From assembly GCA_013289415.1 (NCBI GenBank), contig JABDAB010000015.1:1-34710 (forward strand): 34,710 nucleotides of DNA, given 5' to 3'. Position numbers and translations under genes: made by a program. The notes beneath the pieces are model-generated. The model was not told the origin of the DNA, ran no database searches, and saw only the letters and a list, made by a program, of their open reading frames with translations. Every line of letters starts with the position of its first letter. Within the stretch, counting starts at the first letter, position 1. Shown here piece by piece: positions 25,577 through 34,710 of the stretch. Source of the DNA: Gammaproteobacteria bacterium (GTDB lineage Bacteria > Pseudomonadota > Gammaproteobacteria > Legionellales > Legionellaceae).

Positions 25577-27508
25577 ATGAATCAGAAAAAACCGCTTGCT
25601 GTGCTCACCGATTTTGCAAAAACGGCACATATCAATGAAGATCAATACCAAACATTGTATCAACACTCGATCGATGCGCCCGCAGAATTTTGGGCGAAAC
25701 AGGCTAAACAATTTATTACTTGGTTTAAGCCATGGACACAGGTTGTCGAAGGCGATTTTACCACGCTGGATATCAAATGGTTTAACCATGGAAAACTGAA
25801 TGCCTGTTACAATTGCGTTGATCGCCACTTGGAAACTCGCGGAAATCAAATTGCTATTATTTGGGAAGGCAACTCACCTCACGAAACACAATCCATCACG
25901 TATACACAACTGCATGAAAAAATTTGCCGATTCGCCAATGTATTGAAAACTCAGGGGGTCAAAAAAGGCGACCGCGTTTGCATTTACTTGCCCATGATTC
26001 CAGAAGCCGCTATTGCCATGCTCGCCTGCGCACGGATTGGTGCGATTCACTCGGTGGTATTCGGTGGATTTTCGGCGGATGCTTTGAAAACACGTCTGCT
26101 GGATGCCGATTGCCGTCTGTTGATCACCGCTGACGAAGGGCTACGCGGTGACAAAACTATTCCATTCAAGGACAATTGCGATAAGGCCTTGGCTGATTGC
26201 CCTGATGTCCGCGCAATGATTGTTATCAAGCACACGGGTAACCCGGTTAACTGGCATCAAACTCGGGATATCTGGTATCACGAAGCCATGGAGTCTGCGA
26301 ATAAAGACTGCCCTGTGGAACACATGGATTCGAACGACCCGTTATTTATTCTGTATACCTCTGGCTCAACTGGCAAACCCAAAGGCGTGATGCATGCAAC
26401 AGGCGGCTACCTCGTGTACGCCGCGATGACGCACTACTATGTGTTCGATTATCACGATGGCGATATTTATTGGTGCACAGCAGATGTGGGCTGGATTACC
26501 GGGCATTCTTATCTTGTTTATGGTCCCTTAGCTAACGGTGCCACCACCCTCATTTTTGAAGGAATACCCAATTACCCTGATTATTCTCGCTATTGGTCAA
26601 TCATTGATAAACATCAGGTCAATATTTTTTACACATCTCCCACAGCGATCCGCGCTTTACGTCAGCAAGGCAATAACTGGATCACACAAACCAGCCGCAA
26701 AAGCCTGAGACTACTAGGAACAGTGGGTGAGCCCATCAATCCAGACGTGTGGGAATGGTATTATCATGTGATAGGGGAAGACAGATGCCCTATTGTGAAT
26801 ACGTGGTGGCAAACTGAAACAGGCGGAATCATGATCACGCCATTACCTGGCGCTACACCATTAGCAGCCGGATCAGCAGGCGTACCTTTTTTTGGTGTCG
26901 TACTGGACATAGTGGATGATCAAGGCAACTCAGTGCCAAATGACCAACACGGTCAATTGATTATTAAACAACCTTGGCCCGGTCTTATGCAGACAATTTA
27001 TGGTGACAGGCCGCGATTTATCCAGACTTACTTTAAGAGTATACCCGGTAATTACCTGACCGGGGATGGTGCATATCGAGATCAAAATGGAAATTATTGG
27101 ATAACCGGTCGTGATGACGACATAATCAAAGTATCCGGCCATCGCATTGGCACAGAAGAGCTTGAAAGTGCGCTCATATCTCATCCAGCAGTCGCAGAAG
27201 CCGCGGTTGTCGGGATTCCGCATGACATCAAAGGCGAAGCAATTTTCGCATTTGTCACTGTGAAAACTTCAGTAAAACCAACAGACGCGCTAAAAAAAGA
27301 ATTAATACAGCATGTTCGAGATAAAATAGGATCCCTTGCAACGCCAGAAGGCATTCAATGGACGACCTCCCTGCCTAAAACACGCTCAGGGAAAATCATG
27401 CGGCGTATTTTACGAAAAATTGCGAGCAAGGATGTTGATAATCTTGGCGATATATCAACGATGGACGATGCCGATGTCATAGAAAAAATCCTTAAGGAAG
27501 CAAAATGA
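25577..27508 (+). CDS. acs: Acetyl-CoA synthetase
   Basis: Makes acetyl-CoA from acetate, ATP and CoA through acetyl-AMP. The 643 residues match AMP-forming Acs. The P-loop-like [11 protein letters not shown] (about residue 259), the core [17 protein letters not shown] (about 411) and the C-terminal lysine motif [11 protein letters not shown] (about 605) are all present; that lysine is the residue acetylated by Pat-type enzymes to switch Acs off. AAGGAT precedes the ATG. Its stop overlaps the next start (ATGA), so acs and the nucleotidase are translated together. A propionate preference is less likely given the aromatic pocket residues around WWQTE. Confidence 0.95.
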   Translation: MNQKKPLAVLTDFAKTAHINEDQYQTLYQHSIDAPAEFWAKQAKQFITWFKPWTQVVEGDFTTLDIKWFNHGKLNACYNCVDRHLETRGNQIAIIWEGNSPHETQSITYTQLHEKICRFANVLKTQGVKKGDRVCIYLPMIPEAAIAMLACARIGAIHSVVFGGFSADALKTRLLDADCRLLITADEGLRGDKTIPFKDNCDKALADCPDVRAMIVIKHTGNPVNWHQTRDIWYHEAMESANKDCPVEHMDSNDPLFILYTSGSTGKPKGVMHATGGYLVYAAMTHYYVFDYHDGDIYWCTADVGWITGHSYLVYGPLANGATTLIFEGIPNYPDYSRYWSIIDKHQVNIFYTSPTAIRALRQQGNNWITQTSRKSLRLLGTVGEPINPDVWEWYYHVIGEDRCPIVNTWWQTETGGIMITPLPGATPLAAGSAGVPFFGVVLDIVDDQGNSVPNDQHGQLIIKQPWPGLMQTIYGDRPRFIQTYFKSIPGNYLTGDGAYRDQNGNYWITGRDDDIIKVSGHRIGTEELESALISHPAVAEAAVVGIPHDIKGEAIFAFVTVKTSVKPTDALKKELIQHVRDKIGSLATPEGIQWTTSLPKTRSGKIMRRILRKIASKDVDNLGDISTMDDADVIEKILKEAK

Positions 27509-28881
27509 GTCATAATGTTTTTGTAAATCGCATTTTAAATATGAAAAAAATTAAATACATCGGTCTGGATATGGATCACACGCTGATCCGCTACAAAACT
27601 GAACATTTTGAAACGCTGGTTTATCAGCTTATTGTTGAACGACTGATAAGCAGCAAAAATTATCCAGTTGCCATTAAAAAATTAACGTTTAATTTTAAAG
27701 ATGCTATTCGTGGGTTGGTCGTGGACAGTAAAAATGGCAACATTTTAAAATTGAGTCGTTACGGCGCAATTCGTCAAAGTTATCATGGCACAAAATTAAT
27801 CGATTTTACCGAGCAAAAACAATTTTATCGTAGCATTTATGTGGATTTGGGCGATCCAAATTACATGGCCATTGATACTTCATTTTCCATTGCCTTTTGT
27901 GTTCTTTATGCACAACTGGTTGATTTTAAAGATGATTTCCCCCATCAGTTACCCAGCTATTCGACTATTGCAGCAGATGTACTCGGTACTGTCGATACTG
28001 TCCATGCTGATGGCAGCTTAAAAAAACAAATCAGCGAGGATCTTGATCATTATGTTATCCGTGAAAAATCTGTGGTCGATGGTCTCAAGCGATATGTTGA
28101 ATTTGGGAAGAAAGTTTTTGTTTTGACTAATTCTGAATACCATTACACGAACCTCCTGCTCAACTATGCAATCACCCCTTTTCTTGATGAAGGTGAAACG
28201 TGGCACGACCTGTTTGAATATGTTATTACCCTAGCCAACAAACCCCGATTTTTCTATGACAACCTCAAATTTTTACTCATCAATCCTGAAAATGGCACGA
28301 TGACTAACACCATAGGCAGCATCAAGCCGGGTGTGTATCAAGGCGGAAATGCTAAAAAATTCACCGATGATTTAAATTTAAATGGCGATGAAATCCTCTA
28401 TATTGGTGATCACATTTATGGCGACATTCTTCGATTGAAAAAAGATTGTAACTGGCGTACAGCGCTGGTTGTTGAGGAGCTAAGTGAAGAAATTTCAGCA
28501 CAGAAAAAAGCTCAACCGATTGAGCATGAAATCGCATCCAAAATGGAAATTAAAAAATTACTGGATGATGAATACATTAAACTTCGAACACAAGCTGTTG
28601 ATAAGAAAACCGACCCACACGACGATTCCGTCCATGCATTGCAAATAAAAATTGCATCCATTGACCTCACGATTTCCAACTTATTGCACAAGCAACAGGC
28701 CTTCTTTAATCCGAAGTGGGATCGCGTTTTTCGCGCTGGAGCCGAGGAAAGCTATTTTGCCTATCAGGTAGATCGCTTTGCATGCATCTATATGGAAAAA
28801 ATATCTGACCTACTAAAGCTGTCTCCACTAAGCTACTTTCGTGCAAATCGGCGCCTGCTTGCACATGATATTATTGAGTAA
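27505..28881 (+). CDS. HAD-IG family cytosolic 5'-nucleotidase
   Basis: A 458-residue HAD-superfamily hydrolase of the HAD-IG purine 5'-nucleotidase family, related to eukaryotic IMP/GMP-specific cN-II. The nucleophile motif [12 protein letters not shown] (aspartates 22 and 24), the motif II LTNSEY and the acidic [16 protein letters not shown] are present, and the tail ([22 protein letters not shown]) is the family's conserved end. The sequence is very close to my memory of the L. pneumophila protein whose structure was solved. The ATG at 27505 has AAGGAAG upstream; an in-frame ATG at 27541 is weaker. Coupled to acs by an ATGA overlap. Confidence 0.92.
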   Translation: MSHNVFVNRILNMKKIKYIGLDMDHTLIRYKTEHFETLVYQLIVERLISSKNYPVAIKKLTFNFKDAIRGLVVDSKNGNILKLSRYGAIRQSYHGTKLIDFTEQKQFYRSIYVDLGDPNYMAIDTSFSIAFCVLYAQLVDFKDDFPHQLPSYSTIAADVLGTVDTVHADGSLKKQISEDLDHYVIREKSVVDGLKRYVEFGKKVFVLTNSEYHYTNLLLNYAITPFLDEGETWHDLFEYVITLANKPRFFYDNLKFLLINPENGTMTNTIGSIKPGVYQGGNAKKFTDDLNLNGDEILYIGDHIYGDILRLKKDCNWRTALVVEELSEEISAQKKAQPIEHEIASKMEIKKLLDDEYIKLRTQAVDKKTDPHDDSVHALQIKIASIDLTISNLLHKQQAFFNPKWDRVFRAGAEESYFAYQVDRFACIYMEKISDLLKLSPLSYFRANRRLLAHDIIE

Positions 28882-28923
28882 CCATGTATAATAGTATTTT
28901 AAATTCTTAAATCAGCTGACGAC

Positions 28924-29838
28924 ATGCATGCTCTCGAAATTCGGCAACTCGTAAAAACCTATGCCAATGGCATCGAAGCTTTAAAAGGCATTGATTTAAC
29001 CGTAAAACACGGTGATTTCTTTGCCCTGCTCGGTGCTAATGGTGCGGGAAAATCAACAACCATCGGCTTAATTACCACCCTGCTGACAAAAACTTCAGGC
29101 ACAATAGCCATCAACGGCTATGATTTGGATACACAACCTTGCGAGGCAAAATCGTGTTTAGGCCTGGTGCCTCAGGAATTTAATCTCAATATTTTTGAAA
29201 CCTGTCTGGACGTGTTGCTTAATCAGGCTGGTTATTATGGTCTCTCACGCAAACAAGCCATGCCCCGTACTGAATTGCTCTTAAATCAGTTGGGATTATG
29301 GGAAAAAAAACACGCTATTGTGCGTCATTTATCTGGCGGTATGAAACGGCGGCTGATGATAGCCCGGGCTTTGGTCCATCAACCTCAGGTTTTGATTCTC
29401 GATGAACCCACGGCCGGCGTTGATATTGAAATTCGACGGAGCATGTGGGATTTTCTTCAACAGACCAATGCAGAAGGCACAACCATTATTTTAACCACCC
29501 ACTATCTTGAGGAAGCTGAGCAATTGTGCAAAAACGTGGCCATCATTGACAAAGGCCTTATTCTTGAAAACACCTCAATGAAAGCACTGCTGCAATCTCT
29601 GCATCATCAAACATTTCTCTTCAATACGATGCACCCTATCGATTCATTGCCTGCATTGGATCCCTTTAAAGCCATCAAACTGGATGCCAATACCTTTGAA
29701 CTCCGAGTGGAGAGTCAACACTCCCTCAATGACGTATTTACAGTCCTCAATCAGCACGAAATTAACATTCTCAGCATGCGCAACAAGACAAACCGTCTGG
29801 AAGAACTTTTTATGGATATTATCAATCATGATCATTAA
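28924..29838 (+). CDS. ABC transporter ATPase, YadG-like
   Basis: A 304-residue ABC ATPase with Walker A GANGAGKST (residues 37-45), the Q-loop VPQEFNLNIFET, signature LSGGMKRR, Walker B VLILDEPTAGVD and the switch LTTHYLEEAEQL. The C-terminal extension (about 215-304) is that of the drug/polysaccharide exporter branch. It overlaps the permease gene by 11 bases. Together they match the size and layout of E. coli YadG/YadH, an ABC-2 exporter without a known substrate. Confidence 0.92.
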   Translation: MHALEIRQLVKTYANGIEALKGIDLTVKHGDFFALLGANGAGKSTTIGLITTLLTKTSGTIAINGYDLDTQPCEAKSCLGLVPQEFNLNIFETCLDVLLNQAGYYGLSRKQAMPRTELLLNQLGLWEKKHAIVRHLSGGMKRRLMIARALVHQPQVLILDEPTAGVDIEIRRSMWDFLQQTNAEGTTIILTTHYLEEAEQLCKNVAIIDKGLILENTSMKALLQSLHHQTFLFNTMHPIDSLPALDPFKAIKLDANTFELRVESQHSLNDVFTVLNQHEINILSMRNKTNRLEELFMDIINHDH

Positions 29839-30601
29839 CCGCCAACTCATTGGACTCTACACCATGGTACGTCGGGAATTAATCCGTATGTTCCGAATCG
29901 CAAGCCAGGTTTTTCTGCCTCCTGTCATCACCACGATGTTATATTTTCTAATTTTCGGCGCCATCATGGGCGGACGGATCGGGTTGATTCAGGGCATCAA
30001 TTACACCTTGTTTATAGCACCAGGTCTTGTGATGATGGCCGTCATTACCAATGCGTACTCCAACGTGTCAACATCACTGTTTAGTGTGCGTTTTCAAAAA
30101 AGCGTAGAAGAAGTGCTGATTAGTCCCATGCATTACAGTTTAATATTGCTAGGCTATACGTTAGGCGGTATTTTACGGGGCGTCATCGTTGCCATACTTG
30201 TATTTATAGTCGCGTTTTTCTTTTTAGATCTTGAGTTCAAAACCTTGCCCATGACCTTGGTTATCGTAGTATTGGTTGCGGCCCTGTTCTCTCTGGCCGG
30301 ATTCACCAATGGCATGCTGGCAAGAAACTTTGACGATGTTGCACTCGTACCTACGTTTATCCTGGCACCACTCACTTATTTGGGCGGGGTATTTTACTCT
30401 ACCAGCATGCTGCCGCCAATTTGGAAGCAGATGACATACTTTAACCCCATTTTTTACATGGTGAATGCTCTACGTCATGTCATGATTGGTCAACAGGAAG
30501 TGAACATGGTATTGGCCATGAGCCTGATCTGCCTGATGGTCGTGCTGTTGATTGGATTGAATTTATATTTACTTAAAAAGGGAACTGGATTACGAGAGTA
30601 A
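29828..30601 (+). CDS. ABC-2 type permease, YadH-like
   Basis: A 257-residue inner-membrane permease with six hydrophobic segments. ABC-2 signs are the N-terminal amphipathic region TMVRRELIRMFRIASQVFLPP, followed by TTMLYFLIFG, and the C-terminal PLTYLGGVFYSTSMLPPIWK. The ATG at 29828 gives the length of YadH (256 residues); the reading frame is open much further upstream but overlaps the ATPase gene. Partner of the ATPase; the pair may export a lipid or glycan, as the next gene is a membrane glycosyltransferase, but this is inference from position only. Confidence 0.9.
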   Translation: MIINRQLIGLYTMVRRELIRMFRIASQVFLPPVITTMLYFLIFGAIMGGRIGLIQGINYTLFIAPGLVMMAVITNAYSNVSTSLFSVRFQKSVEEVLISPMHYSLILLGYTLGGILRGVIVAILVFIVAFFFLDLEFKTLPMTLVIVVLVAALFSLAGFTNGMLARNFDDVALVPTFILAPLTYLGGVFYSTSMLPPIWKQMTYFNPIFYMVNALRHVMIGQQEVNMVLAMSLICLMVVLLIGLNLYLLKKGTGLRE

Positions 30602-30639
30602 AGTTTCGAACTAACCTCGCACCGCGTAGGCAATATCTA

Positions 30640-32127
30640 ATGAAAAATCATAAAATTGACAACTGGTTGGAAACGAATTATCAACACGTCTTATTATTTT
30701 TTATTTATTTTTGCGCAATTGCATTAAGAGTCTATATAGCCATTTCCCGAAGCGATAGTCACTGGCCAGACGAGCAGTTTCAAACATTGGAACCTGCCTC
30801 ATTAATAATATTTCATCACGGATATTTAAGTTGGGAATGGATAGATGGTTACCGTTCGTGGGTTGTGCCCGGACTCTATATGCCCTTGTTTTTTATTTTA
30901 AAAAAAATCGGTATTGCAGGCGGAGATACTGTTATTCATTTGAGCCGACTTTTTACTGCACTAGCTTGCAGTGTGGTCATTTTTCGAATCGATAAAATTT
31001 TTAGAATTTTGGGTATTTCTTTCTGGTCAAGAATCATTGCTCTTGCGTTTTTTGCTTTTTCTCCCGGGATGATTTTATACGCATGTTCCACGTTAGCAGA
31101 CAATTGGGCCATGATCATTCTTTGGATTATTCTCCCCGAAATTTTATTACGGATAGACAGCAAAGACAAAATGGACTGGTTTCTCATTGGTATTTTTGCC
31201 GGCCTTACCATTCTCGTAAAATATCAAATGCTATTCTGGTTGGCAGGACTTGGACTCACTGTTTTGATGATAAGAGTTCCCTTCCTGCTTTGTATTGCGG
31301 GAGCGGCCGGTTGCGCATTAATTCTTTTTTTAAACGGTGTTCTGGACTGGGTAACCTGGGGACAATTTTTTCACAGCCTTATCCAGCATATTACTAGAGG
31401 CTACGAAATTTCAACGCACTATGATATATCGCCTTGGTGGAATTATTTTCCCAAGATTACTGATGATTTAGGACTTTTATTATTATTATCATTATTATAT
31501 TGTTTGGTGTTAAGCCTGTTTAGATGGCGTTCCAGTATCACGTTTCTTTCCTCTTTAACCAAAAAACTTGCTGTCATTTATGTTCCATGTTTCGTGTTTA
31601 TTGTGATCCACATGCTATTGGGTCACAAAGAGAATCGATTTCTTTTGCCAATCTATCCCTGTTTTTTTATCTTACTCGGGATTTTGTTAGACACCACCTT
31701 CATTCCAGCTTTCCTTGCTAAACTGAGTAAGCTGCAAGGGGCATGGTTTTTAATAATGGCATTGCCCCTTTTTTCATTAAATTTTCTTGGCATGACCGAG
31801 CTTATCCTGACCCCTCTGAATATAGCTGATCTGGAAACAGCCATTTATAATAGCCATGATTTATCTCCTAAAGGCGACTCATGCATACTTTTATTTAACC
31901 ATTCATGGGCGTGGACTCATGGAGAATTAATCTTGGGACAAAAAGTAAGCTATGTAGACAGCTCAATTAAAAAAGTGTTGCACTCTCAATTGCAGGAATG
32001 CCGCTATGCCATAGTTCCCAAGCCGGTAGGCTCTGATTTTGAAAATAAAGCCGGTCAAACATGGAAGATTGTCAAAACAACCAACAAATACTACGGGCTT
32101 TACAGGAATATGATGGTAATCAGATAG
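30640..32127 (+). CDS. Membrane glycosyltransferase resembling GT22 (Alg9/PIG-B type)
   Basis: A 495-residue integral membrane protein with about ten hydrophobic segments. The first outward loop reads HWPDEQFQTLEPA (residues 41-53), matching the HPDE-type catalytic motif of GT-C family 22 mannosyltransferases, and SWEWIDGYRSWVVPG follows as in eukaryotic Alg9/PIG-B/Alg12 enzymes. GHKENRFLLPIYP further on is another GT22 landmark (HKE-R-F). The donor would be a lipid-linked sugar; the acceptor is unknown. GT22 members are well known in eukaryotes and scattered in bacteria. It lies 38 bases after the ABC permease gene, perhaps in the same transcript. Confidence 0.85.
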   Translation: MKNHKIDNWLETNYQHVLLFFIYFCAIALRVYIAISRSDSHWPDEQFQTLEPASLIIFHHGYLSWEWIDGYRSWVVPGLYMPLFFILKKIGIAGGDTVIHLSRLFTALACSVVIFRIDKIFRILGISFWSRIIALAFFAFSPGMILYACSTLADNWAMIILWIILPEILLRIDSKDKMDWFLIGIFAGLTILVKYQMLFWLAGLGLTVLMIRVPFLLCIAGAAGCALILFLNGVLDWVTWGQFFHSLIQHITRGYEISTHYDISPWWNYFPKITDDLGLLLLLSLLYCLVLSLFRWRSSITFLSSLTKKLAVIYVPCFVFIVIHMLLGHKENRFLLPIYPCFFILLGILLDTTFIPAFLAKLSKLQGAWFLIMALPLFSLNFLGMTELILTPLNIADLETAIYNSHDLSPKGDSCILLFNHSWAWTHGELILGQKVSYVDSSIKKVLHSQLQECRYAIVPKPVGSDFENKAGQTWKIVKTTNKYYGLYRNMMVIR

Positions 32128-32132
32128 GCCCA

Positions 32133-32336
32133 TTAGAATTTAACCGTGTAATCTTCATGTGATTTAATCTGTTCATCTGACAAACCCCAATATTCAAAAT
32201 ATACATCGAGCTTTGCAGCAAATAAACTCACCACCAAGGCTTCAAAAAATGATTTTTTCAGGGCATTGTAACGCTCTATCTCATTGTTATAAGCTTGCTT
32301 GGAATAGGCCAGTTTATTTTCAGTGTTACAATTTCT
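32133..32336 (-). pseudogene. LemA-family C-terminal remnant
   Basis: About 67 codons on the minus strand end in TAA (32133-32135) and read ENKLAYSKQAYNNEIERYN, then ALKKSFFEALVVSLFAAKL. This is the pattern of the last helix pair of LemA (ENKIAYARQ-YN, then a phenylalanine-rich turn and YFE). Upstream it runs at once into a stop (TGA, 32337-32339) with no start codon, and the sequence beyond is unrelated. So it is the broken 3' end of a lemA-like gene. Recognition is by eye. Confidence 0.6.
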
Positions 32337-32383
32337 TCATAGGAAACATAGGAAACGTGTGCGGCTCGTATGACGAGGGGGAG

Positions 32384-34710
32384 TTAAAATCCAGGCCCGG
32401 CTGCTGAGTTAGAATCTTCTATTAACTTGGTCTCGCCAGTTATTCCTTCTCGTGCACGACATTGATTAGTTGCGGATTTCACGCTCTCATAAAAATTGCA
32501 TATTTCACGAACATCATCGAGATTCATACTGCCCCCAGCTTCTGTCGCCTGCTTTAAGGTTTCCATTTTATCAGCCATGGATGCAAATGCGTCAGCCACT
32601 GCCTTAAGGCTATCACTTATCAAAGTCAATTTCTCTTTAACCTCATGCAACGGATCCTGGATCAGAATATGCGATGACTTTAACCGCTCGAGATGATACG
32701 CACGCAAATTAGCTCGAGCACTTAAAGACAGTTCATCCGGATCAGCTGGATCACCAGGCAGGCTATAATATAAAAATTCATTGAGTTCATGGCAATATTT
32801 AATTTGTTGATCAAGAACGTTCTCAACACGACTGGAATTCATGCCTTGCATGAAATGCATAAATTCCTGTGGATCCTCATCACCCATTTGTCTTAACTGA
32901 TCAGAGAAAACACCCATTGACTGCGACAATTGATGGCGAAATCCAGGATTGTCTTGAGCCATTCGAGAAATTTTACTGTTCGTCTCTTGAGCCAGTTGTC
33001 TTAGCTGAATAAATTTCAATTGATTGGATTTTTTAGCAAGTGCTTCAAACTGTACGGCAGCACCTGTCATCCATTCTGGAATATTAGACATTATGTCCAG
33101 TTGTTTTTCAGCCAGAACCCTCATGGGTGAAGATCGTTTACACAATGAAAGAGCCATTTTTGCATTCTCAATATCATCTGTACGATTCGGTTGACACTTT
33201 AAAATGCCAATCAATTTTCGATAAAACGAAACCGAGTCAAATGCTCGTATGTCACGTAAACAGATAAAACGAAAGCTATCCAAAGTATTGAGCCGCAACA
33301 CATGTGAAGCCAATGGCAAACCATCACTGGCCAGATCCAGATAGTTCATACGATAATCTTTTTTTATCACTTCTCGTAAACAGTTTATCGCACGTTTTTC
33401 AATGATTTCTTCCAACAATGTTTTATCAGTCGTACCCAGTTGCATTGACGATTGATTGGTAGTCGTTAACAGTGTGGTTTGAAATGGAAAATACTCTAAA
33501 AGATACGAAAAAAAGTCGGCTCGATCCTTACCAATCACGATACGAAACAATCTGGGATCCAACTTTGAAACACGATTACTGAATGCCTGGAAAATTTCAT
33601 CCATATTGTCGATATTAGAAGGAACCAAGAGTAAATTTTTCAAACATTGTATAACCAGTTTATCCTGTTGTTCACGAATCGTTTCAAACAAAAGACAGCA
33701 CTCCTGAGGAACAGGCATAAATGCTAAATTATTTTCATCTTCAAACACTAAATAATCAATAACAAAGGCGCGATACCTCGTATCGAGTAAAACAATAAAA
33801 TCCACATAAGCAGGATTTACTTTGCTGGATATTGTTGAAACAGGAACATTCTCCGATTTTTGATCCTGGCGTATAGACTCGGCCAACTGTTTCAGTTTAT
33901 TCCATTTTGACATGGCAAGTGATCGGGGACTCGCTATATGTATCGCTTTAAACACCTCAGGAGATTCAATCGCCATAGTACTAATGGCAACCTCATTTAA
34001 TAAGTTCGAGTTTCCCAATATGATTGAAGTCGGTTCCGTTACCGCTATTATTGGCGGATTTTCAATGAAATGAAGAATGCTTGAGAATCGGTGATATTCT
34101 CTTTGATAATTCAAATTATCGATCTTGGATAATATATCAAGTGATGATAGTACCGCTCGAACACACCTCAATTGCTCCTCAGTGGCTGCAGGATCAAAAG
34201 CGTGGGCATTATACTGGGTAATGTATTGAGTATATTTCCCTCGCTCAGCGTCCAGCATGGATTTATGCTCTTTACGTAACACTTTCAGCAGCGTCGATGT
34301 TTGTGACAAGGCATACTGTATTACTTGATCAATTTGATCTGGGGCAAGTTGTACTGATTCACTGGAATTATTAGCCTCATCATGTCTGTAAAAGCTAATA
34401 TCGCCCGTTGGTTCATCTTTGTCATTTATAAATACGCGTAATTTATACGTATATGACTCGCCCGGTTTTTTTAAAATTCCTGTGTAATGTAAATCACTCG
34501 AGCGATATTCTGATTCATGCACAGCAAAAAAAGTTGCATGTTGTTCCGTGCAGATCAATGATTGATTTTCATCCAATTCAAGGCGTTGTTGAGGCACAGG
34601 CAATTTGATTAAATTATAAAGATCATCTGCGTTACCTTTATAAAAACCATTCATAGCCGTATTAATCATGGTCTCAGAGGATTGATTTTTCTGTTTTAAA
34701 ACCTCAATAG
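32384..34710 (-). CDS. Large effector-like soluble protein, incomplete at the 5' end
   Basis: At least 761 residues without signal peptide or membrane segments. The first ATG in the window is at 34669, but the frame stays open to the edge (14 more codons) and that ATG has no clear ribosome binding site, so the real start is probably outside. The C-terminal 150 residues (SSHILIQDPLHEVKEKLTLI, then ADAFASMADKMETLKQATEA) look like a coiled coil. The middle (FDSVSFYRKLIGILKCQPN and the IGKDRADFFSYLLEYFPF part) has ankyrin-like helical rhythm without clear repeats. Size, solubility and composition fit Legionella Dot/Icm substrates, but no known effector was recognised. Confidence 0.65.
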   Translation of the reverse strand, partial: IEVLKQKNQSSETMINTAMNGFYKGNADDLYNLIKLPVPQQRLELDENQSLICTEQHATFFAVHESEYRSSDLHYTGILKKPGESYTYKLRVFINDKDEPTGDISFYRHDEANNSSESVQLAPDQIDQVIQYALSQTSTLLKVLRKEHKSMLDAERGKYTQYITQYNAHAFDPAATEEQLRCVRAVLSSLDILSKIDNLNYQREYHRFSSILHFIENPPIIAVTEPTSIILGNSNLLNEVAISTMAIESPEVFKAIHIASPRSLAMSKWNKLKQLAESIRQDQKSENVPVSTISSKVNPAYVDFIVLLDTRYRAFVIDYLVFEDENNLAFMPVPQECCLLFETIREQQDKLVIQCLKNLLLVPSNIDNMDEIFQAFSNRVSKLDPRLFRIVIGKDRADFFSYLLEYFPFQTTLLTTTNQSSMQLGTTDKTLLEEIIEKRAINCLREVIKKDYRMNYLDLASDGLPLASHVLRLNTLDSFRFICLRDIRAFDSVSFYRKLIGILKCQPNRTDDIENAKMALSLCKRSSPMRVLAEKQLDIMSNIPEWMTGAAVQFEALAKKSNQLKFIQLRQLAQETNSKISRMAQDNPGFRHQLSQSMGVFSDQLRQMGDEDPQEFMHFMQGMNSSRVENVLDQQIKYCHELNEFLYYSLPGDPADPDELSLSARANLRAYHLERLKSSHILIQDPLHEVKEKLTLISDSLKAVADAFASMADKMETLKQATEAGGSMNLDDVREICNFYESVKSATNQCRAREGITGETKLIEDSNSAAGPGF

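Noticed and set aside
29684-29827. Upstream extension of the ABC permease
   Set aside because: It overlaps the ATPase coding end; the start at 29828 gives the usual size and the usual short overlap.
32340-32400. Group II intron 3' end, suggested by GTGTGCGGCTCGTATGACGA
   Set aside because: The domain V pattern cannot be completed, and there is no reverse transcriptase in the window.
1-34710. CRISPR arrays, tRNA or rRNA genes, complete insertion sequences
   Set aside because: No regularly spaced repeats, no tRNA-like cloverleaf in the gaps that I could see, and no transposase frame.

Overview
The window looks like a chromosomal segment from a Legionella-type gammaproteobacterium. It has moderate-to-low GC and a set of genes whose sequences match Legionella families: a HAD-IG cytosolic 5'-nucleotidase very like the L. 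pneumophila protein, a RimK/GCS2/N-formylglutamate amidohydrolase cluster, a DUF885 metallohydrolase, MFS carriers and large soluble proteins resembling Dot/Icm effectors. I name no species; the genus is inferred from protein resemblance recalled without a database search.

Left part (1-6881): accessory material. It holds the 5' end of an unknown minus-strand gene, a small possibly decayed ORF, an MFS transporter, a convergent secreted DUF885 protein, an AmiS/UreI-type channel with no urease or amidase beside it, an effector-like protein with a GC-rich tail, and a small membrane protein. Nearly all of this lies between two almost identical 40-bp direct repeats (241-280 and 6823-6862).

Middle part (6882-18317): mostly housekeeping genes. 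An FMN glutamate-synthase-like gene converges on pyrD. Upstream of pyrD is a palindromic intergenic repeat, then an RNA I identify as 6S RNA (9631-9774) with a good sigma70 promoter. A tight plus-strand run follows: BON protein, DUF4442 protein, C39-like peptidase, RimK-type ATP-grasp ligase, GCS2 ligase and N-formylglutamate amidohydrolase. The last four look like a peptide or amide biosynthesis and processing system whose product is unknown. Then come fur, divergent bamE, an esterase-ratA-rnfH operon on the minus strand, and the short lptM gene overlapping dapF.

Right part (18318-34710): an orphan hsdM-like gene lacking its N-terminal domain, coupled to dinD, with no hsdS or hsdR. Next is an msbA-lpxK operon ending in a secreted lipocalin-like protein, then an AAA/DUF4143 ATPase whose Shine-Dalgarno lies in an inverted repeat. 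It is followed by acs translationally coupled to the 5'-nucleotidase, a YadG/YadH-type ABC exporter, a GT22-like membrane glycosyltransferase, a remnant of lemA, and a long effector-like protein running off the right edge.

No tRNA, rRNA, CRISPR array or intact insertion sequence was seen. The most interesting items are the peptide-ligase cluster, the 6S RNA, the 40-bp repeats bracketing the accessory block, the truncated hsdM-dinD pair with its in-frame ATCGAT microsatellite, and the hairpin over the ATPase start.
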